A DNA stretch of 5,265 nucleotides from Candidatus Bipolaricaulota bacterium (GTDB taxonomy: Bacteria; Bipolaricaulota; Bipolaricaulia; UBA7950; UBA9294): assembly GCA_021129875.1 (NCBI GenBank), contig JAJOKK010000100.1, positions 1 to 5,265 of the forward strand, in the 5' to 3' direction. This document shows positions 5,155-5,265 of this stretch, piece by piece; position 1 is the first letter of the stretch; every line of letters begins with the position of its first letter. Under the pieces are notes generated by a model. That model searched no databases and had not been told where the DNA came from. It was given only the letters and a program-made list of their open reading frames with translations. A program made the position numbers and the translations under genes.

Positions 5155-5265
5155 GAGAAGCGACAGTGCAAGGGAAGTTTTGCATTAAGAAGGGGGATGA
5201 AAAAGGGTAAGCATTCAGTAAACCCATACAGGTTCTTGCACAAACCTCTTCTCTTTACGGGTTGC

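Noticed and set aside
5142..5180. TPP (THI-box) riboswitch, suggested by GGCTGAGAAG at 5151-5160 and AGGGAAG at 5171-5177
   Set aside because: The essential middle part of the aptamer (the CCTGAT and GGATAATGCC type segments) is absent; only about 10 bases separate the two matches.
5221..5263. Nested inverted repeats AACCC/GGGTT and AGGTT/AACCT as a terminator or tRNA-like end
   Set aside because: Stems are only 5 bp with large loops, no T-tract follows a GC-rich stem, and no tRNA arms are present.
5116..5264. Minus-strand frame open from the window edge for about 49 codons, ending in TAA near 5116
   Set aside because: The peptide resembles no family I know, and it runs through the hairpin-rich segment; likely chance, although a truncated convergent gene cannot be excluded.
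5197..5265. Possible start of a plus-strand gene (ATG at 5197, open for 23 codons to the window edge)
   Set aside because: The purine run abuts the ATG with no spacer, no promoter is evident and the peptide shows no recognisable feature; it cannot be judged without sequence beyond 5265.

Overview
This window is ordinary bacterial chromosome. It is GC-rich in the genes and more AT-rich in the first ~100 bases, with strong Shine-Dalgarno sites, sigma-70-type promoters and GTG as well as ATG starts. No mobile element, CRISPR array, tRNA or rRNA is visible. The lineage cannot be fixed from the sequence. The cysteine-containing form of ribosomal protein S18, an HU with a lysine-rich tail and a YprA/YprB-type repair pair would fit a deep-branching or Firmicutes-related bacterium, but this is only a guess.

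Layout. A five-gene operon fills most of the minus strand, read from right to left: rpsF (S6, 4482-4195), ssb (4184-3723), rpsR (S18, 3719-3468), a YprB/MrfB-like DEDD exonuclease (3471-2479) and a YprA/MrfA-like DEAH-box helicase (2479-161). The junctions are 10 bp, 3 bp, a 4-bp ATGA overlap and a 1-bp TAATG overlap, so the whole set is very probably one transcript with translational coupling. A promoter with 17-bp spacing lies just upstream of rpsF. Divergent from it, on the plus strand, is a gene for the DNA-bending protein HU (4682-5008), driven by an exact-consensus TTGACA-17-TATAAT promoter. The -35 box of that promoter lies in a short inverted repeat that could be an operator.

How the genes fit together. 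rpsF-ssb-rpsR is a classical bacterial cluster that couples small-subunit ribosome assembly with single-stranded-DNA binding. In many bacteria it continues into rplI or other replication genes. Here it is followed directly by a helicase/exonuclease pair related to Bacillus subtilis MrfAB, a UvrABC-independent excision system for mitomycin-type DNA damage. The repair pair is therefore likely produced together with SSB and as part of growth-linked ribosomal expression, rather than from its own damage-inducible unit. The exonuclease is unusual: it has an N-terminal cysteine cluster and an HhH-like segment, and it ends soon after the catalytic core.

Non-coding parts. Bases 1-160, downstream of the helicase gene, hold short imperfect TGCATT-type repeats and no convincing terminator. 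The 199-bp divergent region holds both promoters and a long GGGGAC/GTCCCC hairpin-like sequence. The 257 bases after HU hold no convincing gene, but contain a cluster of complementary segments (5070-5154) that can be drawn as a three-way junction.
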